The position numbers were made by a program, and so were the translations under genes. The notes under the pieces are model-generated. The model made no database searches. It was not told where the DNA came from and was given only the letters and a program-made list of their open reading frames with translations. Positions 16,301 to 23,605 of a stretch of DNA of 64,000 nt are shown piece by piece; within the stretch, counting starts at the first letter, position 1, and the number at the start of each line of letters is the position of its first letter. The stretch comes from Gemmatimonadaceae bacterium (lineage in GTDB: Bacteria; Latescibacterota; UBA2968; UBA8231). The stretch is taken from the NCBI GenBank assembly GCA_026706075.1, contig JAPOZM010000074.1:1-64000 (forward strand). The letters run 5' to 3'.

Positions 16301-18263
16301 GTTCCCGTGGTGGCGGGAGGCGCGGGTGAGGGCGCTCGACGGCACGCCCCTGGAGACCAGGGCCGCCTCAACGGTTGCGGGGACGCCGGTTGGGCGGGCG
16401 GAGCCGAGCCTGGGCAGAGACGCCGGCACAGGCGGGGGCTCTGGAGATGGGCGGAAGGAGCCCGGCCTGGAGAGCGATGTCGAGGGCGGCGCGCAGGAGG
16501 GGCCGGAGGTGCCGAGCCCGGACGTCTCCGCCCGAGCCGTTGCGGACGCGGCAACTGGACGGAAGGAGCCGGGCATGGAGCCCGGGAACGGCGGCGCTCG
16601 AGGGGAGGCGCAGGAGGGGCCCGCGGGCTCGGGCCTGGAGATCGAGGCCGGCGGCGGCGGGAACCGGGAAGAGGGGCCGGAGAAGCCGGGAATGACTGTA
16701 GCCGGCGGCGGCGGCGGGCACGACGACGAAGATGCCCGGGAGGTGCCCGCCCTCGAGGCCGCCGTGGCCGCCTGGCTCTCCTACTACGGCCCCGTGGACC
16801 GCGGCCGGCTGGCGGGGACCCTCGGCCTCGGGGACCCGCTGCTGGCGTCCGTCCTCGACGACCTGGCGGCCGAGCAGGCGGTGGTCACCGGAGGTCTGGT
16901 CGAGGGCGAGGGCGAGGACCAGGTCTGCGAGGCGGAGAACCTCGAGTCCCTGCTGCGCATGACCCGGGCCGACGCGACGCCGGCCTTCCAGGCCCTGCCG
17001 GTCGACCAGCTTCCCCTCTTCCTCGCCGTCTTCCACGGCCTCCACGAGCCGGGGGACACGCCCGAGGCCCTGCGCCGCCGCCTCGAGCCCCTCCTCGGCT
17101 GCGACGCCCCCGCCGCCCTGTGGGAGACCGAGATCCTGCCGGCGCGCATGCGCTCCTACCAGACGCCGCTCCTCGACGGGGTCCTGCAGGAGAGCGGCCT
17201 GCGCTGGGTCGGCTGCGGACGCGAGCGCCTGACCTTCTGCTTCGAGCACGACCTCGACCTGCTCGCCGGACCCGCCGAGGAGGAGGAGCCGGACGGCTCC
17301 GGGAACGGCGCCGCCTCCCTCTTCCCCGACCCCCACGGCCGCTACGACTTCTCCACCCTCCAGGAGCTGGCCGGCCTCGACGCTCCCGCCCTGGCCGCGG
17401 CCCTGTGGCGGGGCGCCTGGTCCGGCCGCGTCGGCAACGATTCCTTCGCCGCCGTCCGCCGCGGCCTGGACACCGGCTTCCAGCCGCCCGAGGCGCCCGC
17501 CGCCGAGGAGGGCTCCCGGCCCGCCGGCGGACTCCACCGGGGTCCCCGCGGGGCCCGACTCTCCCGCCGGGCCGCCGGCCGCTGGCGGGGAACGGCCGTC
17601 TACCCCGGCAGCTGGCAGCTGCTGCCGCAGCCGGCGCCGGCCGGGGACCCGCTGGAGGAGGAGGAGCGCAACAAGGACCGCGTGCGCCTCCTCCTCGACC
17701 GCTACGGCGTCCTCTTCCGGGAGCTGCTGCAGCGCGAGCTGCCCGCCCTCCGCTGGAAGGGGCTCTTCCGCGCCCTGCGGCTCATGGAGCTCTCCGGCGA
17801 GATCCTGGCCGGCCACTTCTTCGAGGGCGTGCCGGGGCCCCAGTTCGCCAGCCACCGGGCCTTCCGCCTGCTCTCGCGGGGCCTGCCCGAGGACGCCGTG
17901 TTCTGGCTCTCCGCGGCCGATCCGGCCTCCGCCTGCGGCCTCGGGCTGGAGGGCCTGCGATCCTCCCTGCCCCCCCGGGTGGCGGGCACCCATCTCGTCT
18001 ACCACGGATCGCGCCTGGTGCTGGAGTCCCGGCGCAACGGCCGGCGGCTGGTCTTCCACGCCGCCCCCGACGACCCGCGCCTGCCCGAGTACCTGGCGCC
18101 CCTCGACCACCTTCTCACCCGGGCCCGCCAGCCGGTGCGCCAGCTGGAGATCGAGACGATCGACGGCGGCCCGGCGGCTTCCAGCCCCTTCGCCGACGCC
18201 CTCGGCCCCCTCTTCGACCTGCGGCGCGACCACCGCAGCCTGATCCTGCTGCGCAACGTCTGA
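13389..18263 (+). CDS. lhr: Lhr-type ATP-dependent DEAD/DEAH helicase, full length
   Basis: 1624-aa superfamily 2 helicase of the long Lhr type involved in DNA repair. RecA domain 1 holds Walker A TAPTGSGKT (51-59), VILDEIHG (motif II) and SLSATV (motif III). RecA domain 2 holds VATNSLEMGIDIG and VQRAGRAGH (motif VI). The winged-helix and Lhr-core region extends to about residue 985. The C-terminal half, from about 1118 on, is the extension found in long bacterial Lhr (related to AlkZ/HTH_42-type winged-helix tandems). Between them, about residues 990-1117, lies a low-complexity Gly/Glu/Pro linker with imperfect repeats such as GRKEPG and AQEGP. GTG start overlapping the upstream stop. Confidence 0.93.
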   Translation: MSGAAPPGTEEALELFHPLVRRWFAERVGEPTDVQAAAWPRIAAGEHLLVTAPTGSGKTLTAFLWALDRLVRGDWPEGATSVLYVSPLKALNNDIQRNLLGPLEELRQRFQAAGEPFPAIRALTRSGDTPQEDRRRMLRQPPEILITTPESLNLLLSSQGGRGLLTSLRCVILDEIHGVVGSKRGVHLITAVDRLVRLSGEFQRISLSATVRPLDRVAAFVGGFRRLPGRGGERYEPRPVAVLRSAASKRYDVSVRFPEAADAEGENQDDSIWPAMAEAFEEIIAGNRSTLLFVNARRLCEKITRFLNEGREQPLAYAHHGSLSREIREVVERRLKEGELKAIVATNSLEMGIDIGSLDEVVLVQSPPSVSSAVQRAGRAGHQVGEVSKATLYPTHGHDFLEAAVLAGQIDAHDIEEIRPVTGALDVLAQVLVSMAGTESWDLDELYDEIRASFPYRHLARRQFDLVVDMLAGRYAGSRVRDLRPRLTVDRLDNTVEARRGAMSQLYMSGGTIPDRGLFNLRLEGSGAKLGELDEEFVWESSEGQSFTLGTQNWTIRKITHNDVLVSPAPARTVDLPFWKGEGANRDFHFSSAIGGFLEDAEASLESPAFRERLTARHHMDETAAGQLLDFLRRQREATGAPLPHRHHLLVEHVASAPGGYMGSQVVLHTFWGGRVNQPFSMALDAAWEERFGGRIEVYPSNDCIVLVLPAETGSEEILSLVTSARVEELLRQRLEASGYFGARFRECAQRALLLTRRSLTERMPLWLSRLRSQRLLDTVMRYEDFPILVEAWRACLQDGFDLPALRLVLSELESGAIEWSECRTSRPSPFSRSVAWGQVNEYMYAGDAAAGRQTSELRSDLLREVVFTPDLRPTLPAHVVRRFEEKRQRLHPGYAPSEARELVDWVDERLLIPWKEWEALLGGAARDSADAGGEGWMEEAAWRGRIVRIEAEALAGPVAAARQALERLAVFPWWREARVRALDGTPLETRAASTVAGTPVGRAEPSLGRDAGTGGGSGDGRKEPGLESDVEGGAQEGPEVPSPDVSARAVADAATGRKEPGMEPGNGGARGEAQEGPAGSGLEIEAGGGGNREEGPEKPGMTVAGGGGGHDDEDAREVPALEAAVAAWLSYYGPVDRGRLAGTLGLGDPLLASVLDDLAAEQAVVTGGLVEGEGEDQVCEAENLESLLRMTRADATPAFQALPVDQLPLFLAVFHGLHEPGDTPEALRRRLEPLLGCDAPAALWETEILPARMRSYQTPLLDGVLQESGLRWVGCGRERLTFCFEHDLDLLAGPAEEEEPDGSGNGAASLFPDPHGRYDFSTLQELAGLDAPALAAALWRGAWSGRVGNDSFAAVRRGLDTGFQPPEAPAAEEGSRPAGGLHRGPRGARLSRRAAGRWRGTAVYPGSWQLLPQPAPAGDPLEEEERNKDRVRLLLDRYGVLFRELLQRELPALRWKGLFRALRLMELSGEILAGHFFEGVPGPQFASHRAFRLLSRGLPEDAVFWLSAADPASACGLGLEGLRSSLPPRVAGTHLVYHGSRLVLESRRNGRRLVFHAAPDDPRLPEYLAPLDHLLTRARQPVRQLEIETIDGGPAASSPFADALGPLFDLRRDHRSLILLRNV

Positions 18264-18296
18264 GCCCCGCCGGTGGGAGCCGGCCCGTCCAGTTCG

Positions 18297-18302
18297 TATC
18301 TT
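18297..18302 (+). promoter_or_regulatory. -10 box (TATCTT) of the CBS-domain gene
   Basis: TATCTT about 35 nt beyond the helicase stop. It would give a leader of roughly 108 nt before the ATG at 18416. No clear -35. Confidence 0.4.
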
Positions 18303-18415
18303 GCGCGCCCCCCCGGAGCCCGGACCGGCCCCGGGCGGTCCTCCTTTCAGCGGTTCCCGGGTCCATCCGGACCCGTCCTCGTCAGGCGCGCCCCGCGCCG
18401 GAAAGGGAGCCTGTC

Positions 18416-18886
18416 ATGGCTCAGGACGTGAAGACCGCCGAGCAGATCCTGCAGGAGAAGGGCGGCGAGCTCTATTCGGTAGGAGAGGACGCCACCATTC
18501 TGGAGGCGCTGCGCCTCATGGTGGAGAACAAGGTCGGGTCCACCCTGGTGGAGGAGGGAAGCCGCCCGGTGGGCATCTACACGGAGCGGGACCTGATGCG
18601 CAACACCATCGATCCCTCCTTCGACCCGGGGACGGCCCGCATCGGCGACTACATGACGCGCGGGCTGAAGTTCGCCCCCCACACGGACAACGCCTACGAG
18701 CTGATGGACAAGTTCCTCGGCCTGCGGCTGCGCCACCTCCTCATCGACCGCGACGGCCAGTTCATCGGACTCCTCTCCATCGGCGACGTCATCCGCAGCG
18801 CCCTGCAGGAGCGGACCCGCGAGCTGGAGGCGCTGCAGCTGGTGGTGCAGTGGGAGTACCACGAGGAGTGGAAGCCGCGCCGCTGA
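18416..18886 (+). CDS. Two-CBS-domain protein
   Basis: 156-aa stand-alone CBS pair (Bateman module), cytoplasmic. CBS1 spans about residues 15-75 (DATILEALRLMVENKVGSTL, then YTERDLMRN) and CBS2 about 80-140 (AYELMDKFLGLRLRHLLI, then GLLSIGDVI). Known: such modules bind adenine nucleotides or S-adenosylmethionine and regulate partner proteins. AAGGGAG lies 5 nt before the ATG. It is followed 13 nt later by an SGNH hydrolase gene on the same strand. Confidence 0.9.
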   Translation: MAQDVKTAEQILQEKGGELYSVGEDATILEALRLMVENKVGSTLVEEGSRPVGIYTERDLMRNTIDPSFDPGTARIGDYMTRGLKFAPHTDNAYELMDKFLGLRLRHLLIDRDGQFIGLLSIGDVIRSALQERTRELEALQLVVQWEYHEEWKPRR

Positions 18887-18899
18887 GCGCGGGGCCCCG

Positions 18900-19496
18900 A
18901 TGGCCACGGAACTCGCCCTCATCGGCGACTCGATCCGCATGGGCTACCAGGAGACGGTCCGGCGGGAGCTGGAACCGGGGATCCGCGTCCGCTCGCCGGA
19001 GCCCAACGGCGGGCACTCCCGCAACGTCCTGGACCACCTCGACGCGTGGGTGCTCGACCGTCCGCCGGACGCGGCGCACCTGAACTGCGGCCTCCACGAC
19101 CTGGCGAAGGAGTTCGACTCCGGCCTGGCGCGGGTGCCGCTGGAGGAGTACCGCAGCAACGTGGCCCGCATCTTCGAGCGCGTGCAGGCCGCCGACATCC
19201 GCCCCGTGTGGGCCACGATCACCCCCGTTGACGAGGTCCTCCACCACCGCAACAAGAGCTTCGACCGCTTCGAGGCCGACGTGGACGCCTACAACGAGGC
19301 CGCGCTGGAGGCCGCCGAGGCCGCGGGGGTGCCCGTGAACGACCTCTTCGCCGTGATCGAATCCGCCGGCCGGGGGCGGCTGCTGCGCGACGACGGCGTC
19401 CACTTCACCGACGAGGGGAGCCGCCTCCTCGGCGAGGCGGTGGCCGCCTTCGTCCGCGGCCTGCCGGGCCTGGTTCCCGGGAGCGCCGGTGGGTAG
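18900..19496 (+). CDS. SGNH/GDSL-family hydrolase
   Basis: 198-aa esterase/lipase-like protein. Block I serine in LALIGDSIRMGY (GDS), a block III Asn-bearing NCGLHDL (variant of GxND), and the catalytic Asp-His in LRDDGVHFTDEG (block V) are all visible. No signal peptide, so it is cytosolic. Substrate unknown; acyl, acetyl-sugar or thioester hydrolysis are family possibilities. Its end overlaps the GTG start of the next SDR by 8 nt. Confidence 0.85.
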   Translation: MATELALIGDSIRMGYQETVRRELEPGIRVRSPEPNGGHSRNVLDHLDAWVLDRPPDAAHLNCGLHDLAKEFDSGLARVPLEEYRSNVARIFERVQAADIRPVWATITPVDEVLHHRNKSFDRFEADVDAYNEAALEAAEAAGVPVNDLFAVIESAGRGRLLRDDGVHFTDEGSRLLGEAVAAFVRGLPGLVPGSAGG

Positions 19497-20238
19497 GCTG
19501 GAGGGCCGCGTCGCCGTGGTCACCGGCGGGGCCACCGGCATCGGGGGGGCCGCCGCCGAGCTGTTCGCCGCAGAGGGCGCGCTCAGCGTGATCCTCGACC
19601 ACAACGGGGAGGAGGGCCGGGCCACGGTCGAGCGGGTCACCGCCGCCGGGGGGCGGGCCGAGTTCCACCCCCTCGACGTGCGCTCCCCCGAGCAGACGGC
19701 CGGCGTCTTCCGCGGGATCGGCGGCCGCCACGGCCGCGTCGACGTGCTCCTGTGCAGCGCCGGCGTGCTCGACGGCGCCTACCGGAGCATCGCCGACCTC
19801 CCCGAGGAGGAGTGGGACGCCACCATCGACACCAACCTCAAGGGGACCTACCTGACGGTGCGCTCCGCCGCCCCCCTGCTGAGGGCCGCGGAGCGTTCGG
19901 TGCTGCTCCTGGTCTCTTCCGGCGCCGGGGTCCGCGGCGCCTCCTCCTCCTATGCCTACGCCGCCAGCAAGGCGGGCATGCACGGCATGCAGTACAACTT
20001 CGAGAGCGACCTGGGGCCGGACGGCACCCGCGTCCACGTGATCTGCCCCGGCGGTATCGCCACGCCCCTGAAGCTGCTCAACATCGCCCAGGGCGCCGAG
20101 GCCCGGGGGGAGGACCCCGAGGCCGCCGTGGCCGCCGCCCGCCGATCCCTCGGGGACCCGGCGGGCGTGGCCAAGGTGCTGGCCTTCCTCGCCTCCGACG
20201 ACGGCGCGTACGTGCGGGGCACGGTCCACACCCGGTAG
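19489..20238 (+). CDS. Short-chain dehydrogenase/reductase (SDR)
   Basis: 249-aa NAD(P)-dependent oxidoreductase. TGGATGIG near residue 12, CSAG (for the usual NNAG) near residue 88, catalytic Ser in LVSSGAG and YAASK near residue 163. GTG start inside the end of the SGNH gene. The C-terminus ends GTVHTR, lacking the usual VDGG element. Function unassigned. It converges on the formamidase gene with a 7-nt gap. Confidence 0.88.
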   Translation: MGRLEGRVAVVTGGATGIGGAAAELFAAEGALSVILDHNGEEGRATVERVTAAGGRAEFHPLDVRSPEQTAGVFRGIGGRHGRVDVLLCSAGVLDGAYRSIADLPEEEWDATIDTNLKGTYLTVRSAAPLLRAAERSVLLLVSSGAGVRGASSSYAYAASKAGMHGMQYNFESDLGPDGTRVHVICPGGIATPLKLLNIAQGAEARGEDPEAAVAAARRSLGDPAGVAKVLAFLASDDGAYVRGTVHTR

Positions 20239-20245
20239 ACCGGCC

Positions 20246-21133
20246 TCAGGGCACCAACTCCTTCGACACCACCGCCCGCGTCGTCACCGGGAACGCCCCC
20301 GGCTCGCAGCACTGGCAGATTTGCACGTCCACCACGGCGCTGGAGAGCATGTAGGCGTCCTCGAAGCCGAGGCCGAGCCGCTCCTGCAGCAGATCGACCA
20401 TCTCGCCGGCCGCCAGCCTCGCCGCGGCGGCCAGGCTGTCGCCCTCGCCGGTGGTGATCCAGTGGTCGGCGGTCTCGACCAGGGGCCGCTTCGTCCCCGC
20501 CCCTCTGGCCACCTGGACGCGCACCGTCACCTCGGCGCAGATCTCCAGGCCGATGAAGGTGATCTCGCCGTCCCCCATGGCCGCATGCACGTCCCCGAGG
20601 CCGAGGAGGGCGCCGGGGACGGCCACGGGCAGATGCACCCGGGCCCCGGGGCCGACGTGCTTGTTGTCCATGTTGCCGCCGTGGGGTCCGGCGAAGCTGG
20701 TCGACACCGGTTCCCCCGCCGGCGCCGTGCCGACGACGCCGACCATGGGGAGGACCGGGAAGCGCAGATCGCCGAAGCGGGCCACCCCGTCCACCACGGG
20801 GACGATGCGGGTGGCGTAACGGCCGGCGCGCTCCGCCAGCAGCCCCTCCCCCTTCTTCACCGCCAGGAAGCCGGCGTCGGCCAGCTCGATGCTCTCGATC
20901 TCGACGCAGAGGCCGTCCCCCGGCCTGGCGCCGCGCACCAGGACCGGACCGGTGGCCGGGTTCGATCCCGCCGGGTGGGGCCGGTCGAGGATGTCCTCGT
21001 CGGAGCGGATCGTGCCGGTGCGGGCGTCGAAGGTCTCGAAGGTGACGCGGTCGCCGGGGTCGATCTCAAGGACCGGCTCCAGGCTCTTGTCGAAGCGGTA
21101 GGCGATGCGGTCGCGGCGGAGTCGGTGGTCCAT
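20246..21133 (-). CDS. Acetamidase/formamidase family protein
   Basis: 295-aa FmdA/AmdA-family amidohydrolase that would release ammonia from formamide or acetamide. Family landmarks: ELFIG-like core SFAGPHGGNMDNKHVGPG, LGLGDVHAAMGDGEITF with metal-binding His and Asp/Glu, GLEICAEVTVRVQV, and a late SSAVVDVQICQ. GGGAGA lies 8 nt before the ATG. It diverges from the amidohydrolase at 21205, whose promoter sits in the 70-nt space between them. Confidence 0.9.
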   Translation of the reverse strand: MDHRLRRDRIAYRFDKSLEPVLEIDPGDRVTFETFDARTGTIRSDEDILDRPHPAGSNPATGPVLVRGARPGDGLCVEIESIELADAGFLAVKKGEGLLAERAGRYATRIVPVVDGVARFGDLRFPVLPMVGVVGTAPAGEPVSTSFAGPHGGNMDNKHVGPGARVHLPVAVPGALLGLGDVHAAMGDGEITFIGLEICAEVTVRVQVARGAGTKRPLVETADHWITTGEGDSLAAAARLAAGEMVDLLQERLGLGFEDAYMLSSAVVDVQICQCCEPGAFPVTTRAVVSKELVP

Positions 21134-21149
21134 GGGCGGATCTCCCGGG

Positions 21150-21178
21150 TTGGGTTGGGGCGGTGCGCCCCCTAAACT
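21150..21178 (+). promoter_or_regulatory. Promoter TTGGGT-17-TAAACT of the amidohydrolase gene
   Basis: -35 TTGGGT (21150-21155), 17-bp spacer, -10 TAAACT (21173-21178). Transcription near 21185 excludes the upstream GTG at 21163 and supports the ATG at 21205, which has GGAGAGG in front. Confidence 0.55.
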
Positions 21179-21204
21179 ACGTCGCTCACACGGAGAGGAA
21201 CCGG

Positions 21205-22182
21205 ATGACCGTCATCGACCACCGCGACATCGACCGCCGGATCTGGGAGGGGGAGTTGGAGGACTACGTCCCGGGGCGGCTCTACGACATGCACGTCCAC
21301 ATGTGGTCGGAGGCCCACGCCGGCGACTCGGAGAAGAGCGGCCTGCGGCTGGAGATCGACTACCAGGACCACCTGGCCTGGGCCGAGGCCCTCTACCCGG
21401 GGAGGGAGATCCACTACCTCGTGCTGGCCACGCCGATCGTCGGCATGGACGCCCACGGGCACAACGAGTGGATGGCGGCCGAGATGGCCGCCGACCCGCG
21501 CTCCGGCGTCAACATGATGGTCACCCCCGCCATGAGCCCCGAGTACGTGGACGCCATGGTGGAGCGCCACGGCTTCGTCGGCCTCAAGCCCTACCGGACC
21601 TTCGCCCCCGACCCGGCCGAGGCGCCGATCCGCGACTTCCTGCCCGAGCCGCTCATCGAGGTGGCCCACCAGCGAGGCCTGGCGGTGACCATGCACCTGT
21701 CGAAGCGGGCCGGACCCGCCGACTTCGAGAACCTGGCCGACCTCGAGCGCTACACCCGCGTCTACCCCGGCGTCCGCTGGATCCTCGCCCACTGCGCCCG
21801 CGGCTTCAACGCGGTCTTCCTGGAGGAGGCGATCCACTTCCTCAAGGGGCTGCCGGGGATCTGGTACGACACCTCGGCCGTGAACGACGTGTACGCCCAC
21901 TACCTGCTGATGAAGCACGAGGACCGCCGCCGGGTGATGTACGGCTCCGACAACGTCGTCGCGGGATGCGGCCGCGGGAAGTACGTCACCTACGCCGGCG
22001 CCTGGCACTTCCACGGCGGAGACCCGGCCCTGCCCCACTGCGATCCGGAGGCCACGTGGGTGATCTACGAGCAACTGCGCCAGGAGAGGCAGGTGGCCGA
22101 GATGCTGGGGCTGACTCGGTCCGAGATCGAGGACCACTTCTGGGGCAACGCCGTGCGCTTCTTCCGGGAGCTGGGCCGCTGA
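21205..22182 (+). CDS. Amidohydrolase family 2 (TIM-barrel) protein
   Basis: 325-aa metal-dependent hydrolase or decarboxylase of the amidohydrolase_2 type. The metal ligands are visible: HxH in YDMHVHMW, a strand-5 His in VTMHLSKR, strand-6 His in ILAHCARGF and the strand-8 Asp in MYGSDNV; GLKPYR provides the conserved Lys region. Cytoplasmic. Substrate not predictable. Start chosen from the Shine-Dalgarno GGAGAGG and the promoter mapped just upstream. Confidence 0.85.
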   Translation: MTVIDHRDIDRRIWEGELEDYVPGRLYDMHVHMWSEAHAGDSEKSGLRLEIDYQDHLAWAEALYPGREIHYLVLATPIVGMDAHGHNEWMAAEMAADPRSGVNMMVTPAMSPEYVDAMVERHGFVGLKPYRTFAPDPAEAPIRDFLPEPLIEVAHQRGLAVTMHLSKRAGPADFENLADLERYTRVYPGVRWILAHCARGFNAVFLEEAIHFLKGLPGIWYDTSAVNDVYAHYLLMKHEDRRRVMYGSDNVVAGCGRGKYVTYAGAWHFHGGDPALPHCDPEATWVIYEQLRQERQVAEMLGLTRSEIEDHFWGNAVRFFRELGR

Positions 22183-22423
22183 CCACCGGTCGGCCGTGAG
22201 CCGCCCGCCTGGGCTCGGTGCGGTGGGCGCGCCGGCAACCGGGATGACAAAGGGTGGGTCTGCGGCTGAGCCCGCCTGAGAGGGGAGTCTGGCTCCGGAG
22301 CCAGCCCCCGGCCTGCTCCGGCGGGCGTTGTGGCGGGCCCGACGGACTTGCGCGGCGGCGAGGGTTGGGGGGTCCCCCCTCCGGCACTTGCTCACGGGGG
22401 GGATCCGAGGCTGAACCGCGGGA

Positions 22424-22450
22424 CCGGGCCGGCCAGCGAGGCCGGCCCGG
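22424..22450 (-). terminator. 11-bp perfect G+C hairpin directly after the coiled-coil gene
   Basis: Arms CCGGGCCGGCC and GGCCGGCCCGG around a 5-nt loop, abutting the TAG of the gene ending at 22451. There is no T-run, so it may stop transcription only with Rho or protect the 3' end. Confidence 0.45.
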
Positions 22451-22822
22451 CTACTCCGCCTTGGAGGGAGACTCGTGCGCCTCCGGGCCATCCTCCGGCG
22501 GGGGGGCTTCCTCGGCCTCCTGCTCGCCGCTGCGCACGCGCTCGTACGCGGCCTCGGCCTCGCGCTGCGCCGCCGCGGCCTCGCGGATGCGCTGCCGCAG
22601 CTCGCGGACCCCGTGCTCGCTGCTGAGTTCCGCGCCCCGGCCCTCCTCCAGAAGCCGGAACACCTTCTGCCCCAGCTCGGTGTAGAGGCGCGACAGGCGC
22701 GTCCGTGCGGCGGCCACGTCGAGCCGCGCCCTCCCGATGCGGGTCAGCTTGCCGGCCTTGTTGGCGGCGGCGGCGGCGCCGCCCTGGAACCCGCGCTTGA
22801 TGGAATCCCACGTCCTGTCCAT
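22451..22822 (-). CDS. Coiled-coil protein (123 aa) in the BMC-shell operon
   Basis: Unassigned soluble protein. The N-terminal third (WDSIKRGFQGGAAAAANKAG) is amphipathic; residues about 25-60 (IGRARLDVAAARTRLSRLYT, LGQKVFRLLEEG) and about 65-105 are strongly helical with heptad-like spacing; the tail is acidic and Pro/Glu-rich. ATG 22822 is preferred because GGGAG lies 7 nt upstream, but a GTG at 22828 overlapping the shell-protein stop (GTGA) is possible. Its position suggests it works with the microcompartment-type shell protein encoded just before it, but direct evidence is lacking. Confidence 0.7.
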   Translation of the reverse strand: MDRTWDSIKRGFQGGAAAAANKAGKLTRIGRARLDVAAARTRLSRLYTELGQKVFRLLEEGRGAELSSEHGVRELRQRIREAAAAQREAEAAYERVRSGEQEAEEAPPPEDGPEAHESPSKAE

Positions 22823-22824
22823 GC

Positions 22825-23304
22825 TCACTCTCCCGCCGATTCGGGGGCGCCGAGGGCCTGGCGCAACGCCTCGATCAGCTGCTCCTTGTTGGCGCGCGAT
22901 ACCTGCCGGCCCTTCAGGCCGACACCGGCGGTCTGGCGGGCCAGCCGCCGCAGCCGGCTGACCGGCACCGCGTCGAGATCCTGCGGAAGCTCCGGTGGCT
23001 CCGGCGCGTCCCCTTCGGGCCGGGGGTCCGGAGCCCTCGGGGCGAGAGCCTCCACGTCGATCCGCGGCGACGGGATGACGTGGGCGCTGACGACCTCACC
23101 GACACGGGCGGCCGCGGCGCGGGCGGCCTCGACGGCGGTGGTCACCGACGCCGTGTCGCCCCGGAAGCTGAGGGAAACGAAACCGCCGCCGATGCGCTCG
23201 AACCCGAGCAGGCGGACATCGGCCGTCTTGGCCGCGGTATCGGCGGCTTCGATGACGCCGACCAGGCCGCGGGTCTCGATCAGTCCGATAGCGGACCCGG
23301 GCAC
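22825..23304 (-). CDS. Bacterial microcompartment (BMC-H) shell protein with C-terminal Rho_N/SAP-like extension
   Basis: 159 aa. Residues about 5-85 are a BMC domain: GLIETRGLVGVIEAADTAAK, LLGFERIGGGFVSLSFRGD, and VGEVVSAHVIPSPRIDVEAL, matching the EutM/PduA-type hexamer-forming shell subunit. After a Pro/Glu-rich linker, residues about 113-150 (VSRLRRLARQT, SRANKEQLIEALRQAL) resemble Rho_N/SAP-like helical modules that can bind nucleic acid. GTG start, 15 nt after rpsR. No other microcompartment shell (BMC-P/BMC-T) or cargo enzyme is present in this window, so a classical organelle operon is not present here. Confidence 0.88.
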   Translation of the reverse strand: MPGSAIGLIETRGLVGVIEAADTAAKTADVRLLGFERIGGGFVSLSFRGDTASVTTAVEAARAAAARVGEVVSAHVIPSPRIDVEALAPRAPDPRPEGDAPEPPELPQDLDAVPVSRLRRLARQTAGVGLKGRQVSRANKEQLIEALRQALGAPESAGE

Positions 23305-23319
23305 GGGTGAAGAGAGGGG

Positions 23320-23541
23320 CTAACGCGTATCGTTGATGCTGAAGGGCAGCAGCCCGAGATAGCGGGCCCGCTTGATGGCGCGGACGATCCTGGTCTGCTG
23401 GGAGCGGGTGGCGCCGGTACGGCGGGCCGGCTCGATCTTGCCGAAGGGAGTGAGGAAGCGGGACAGCACGTCGAGCCGCTTGTAATCGATCTCTTCGGGC
23501 TTCAGCTTGGCCGTGAACTCTTTGCGATTGACCCGGGCGAT
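23320..23541 (-). CDS. rpsR: Ribosomal protein S18, apparent ATC start codon
   Basis: 73-aa small-subunit protein bS18. EEIDYKRLDVLSRFLTPFGK and QQTRIVRAIKRARYLGLLPF are diagnostic. The zinc-binding Cys residues of some S18 proteins are absent (C-minus form). Start choice: the only ATG in frame (23631) lies inside the promoter spacer, no GTG or TTG follows, and AGGAG at 23551-23555 sits 9 nt before an ATC that would give (M)ARVNRKEF, aligning with the MARYF...RRKF opening of typical S18 and giving the normal length. An ATG-to-ATC sequencing error cannot be excluded. It is outside the usual rpsF-rpsR-rplI context. Confidence 0.85.
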   Translation of the reverse strand: MARVNRKEFTAKLKPEEIDYKRLDVLSRFLTPFGKIEPARRTGATRSQQTRIVRAIKRARYLGLLPFSINDTR

Positions 23542-23605
23542 GGCGCTAGGCTCCTGTGCAACGTGGAGGGGCCGCAGGCGGGAGGGCCGATGCGGCAGGT
23601 GAGCT

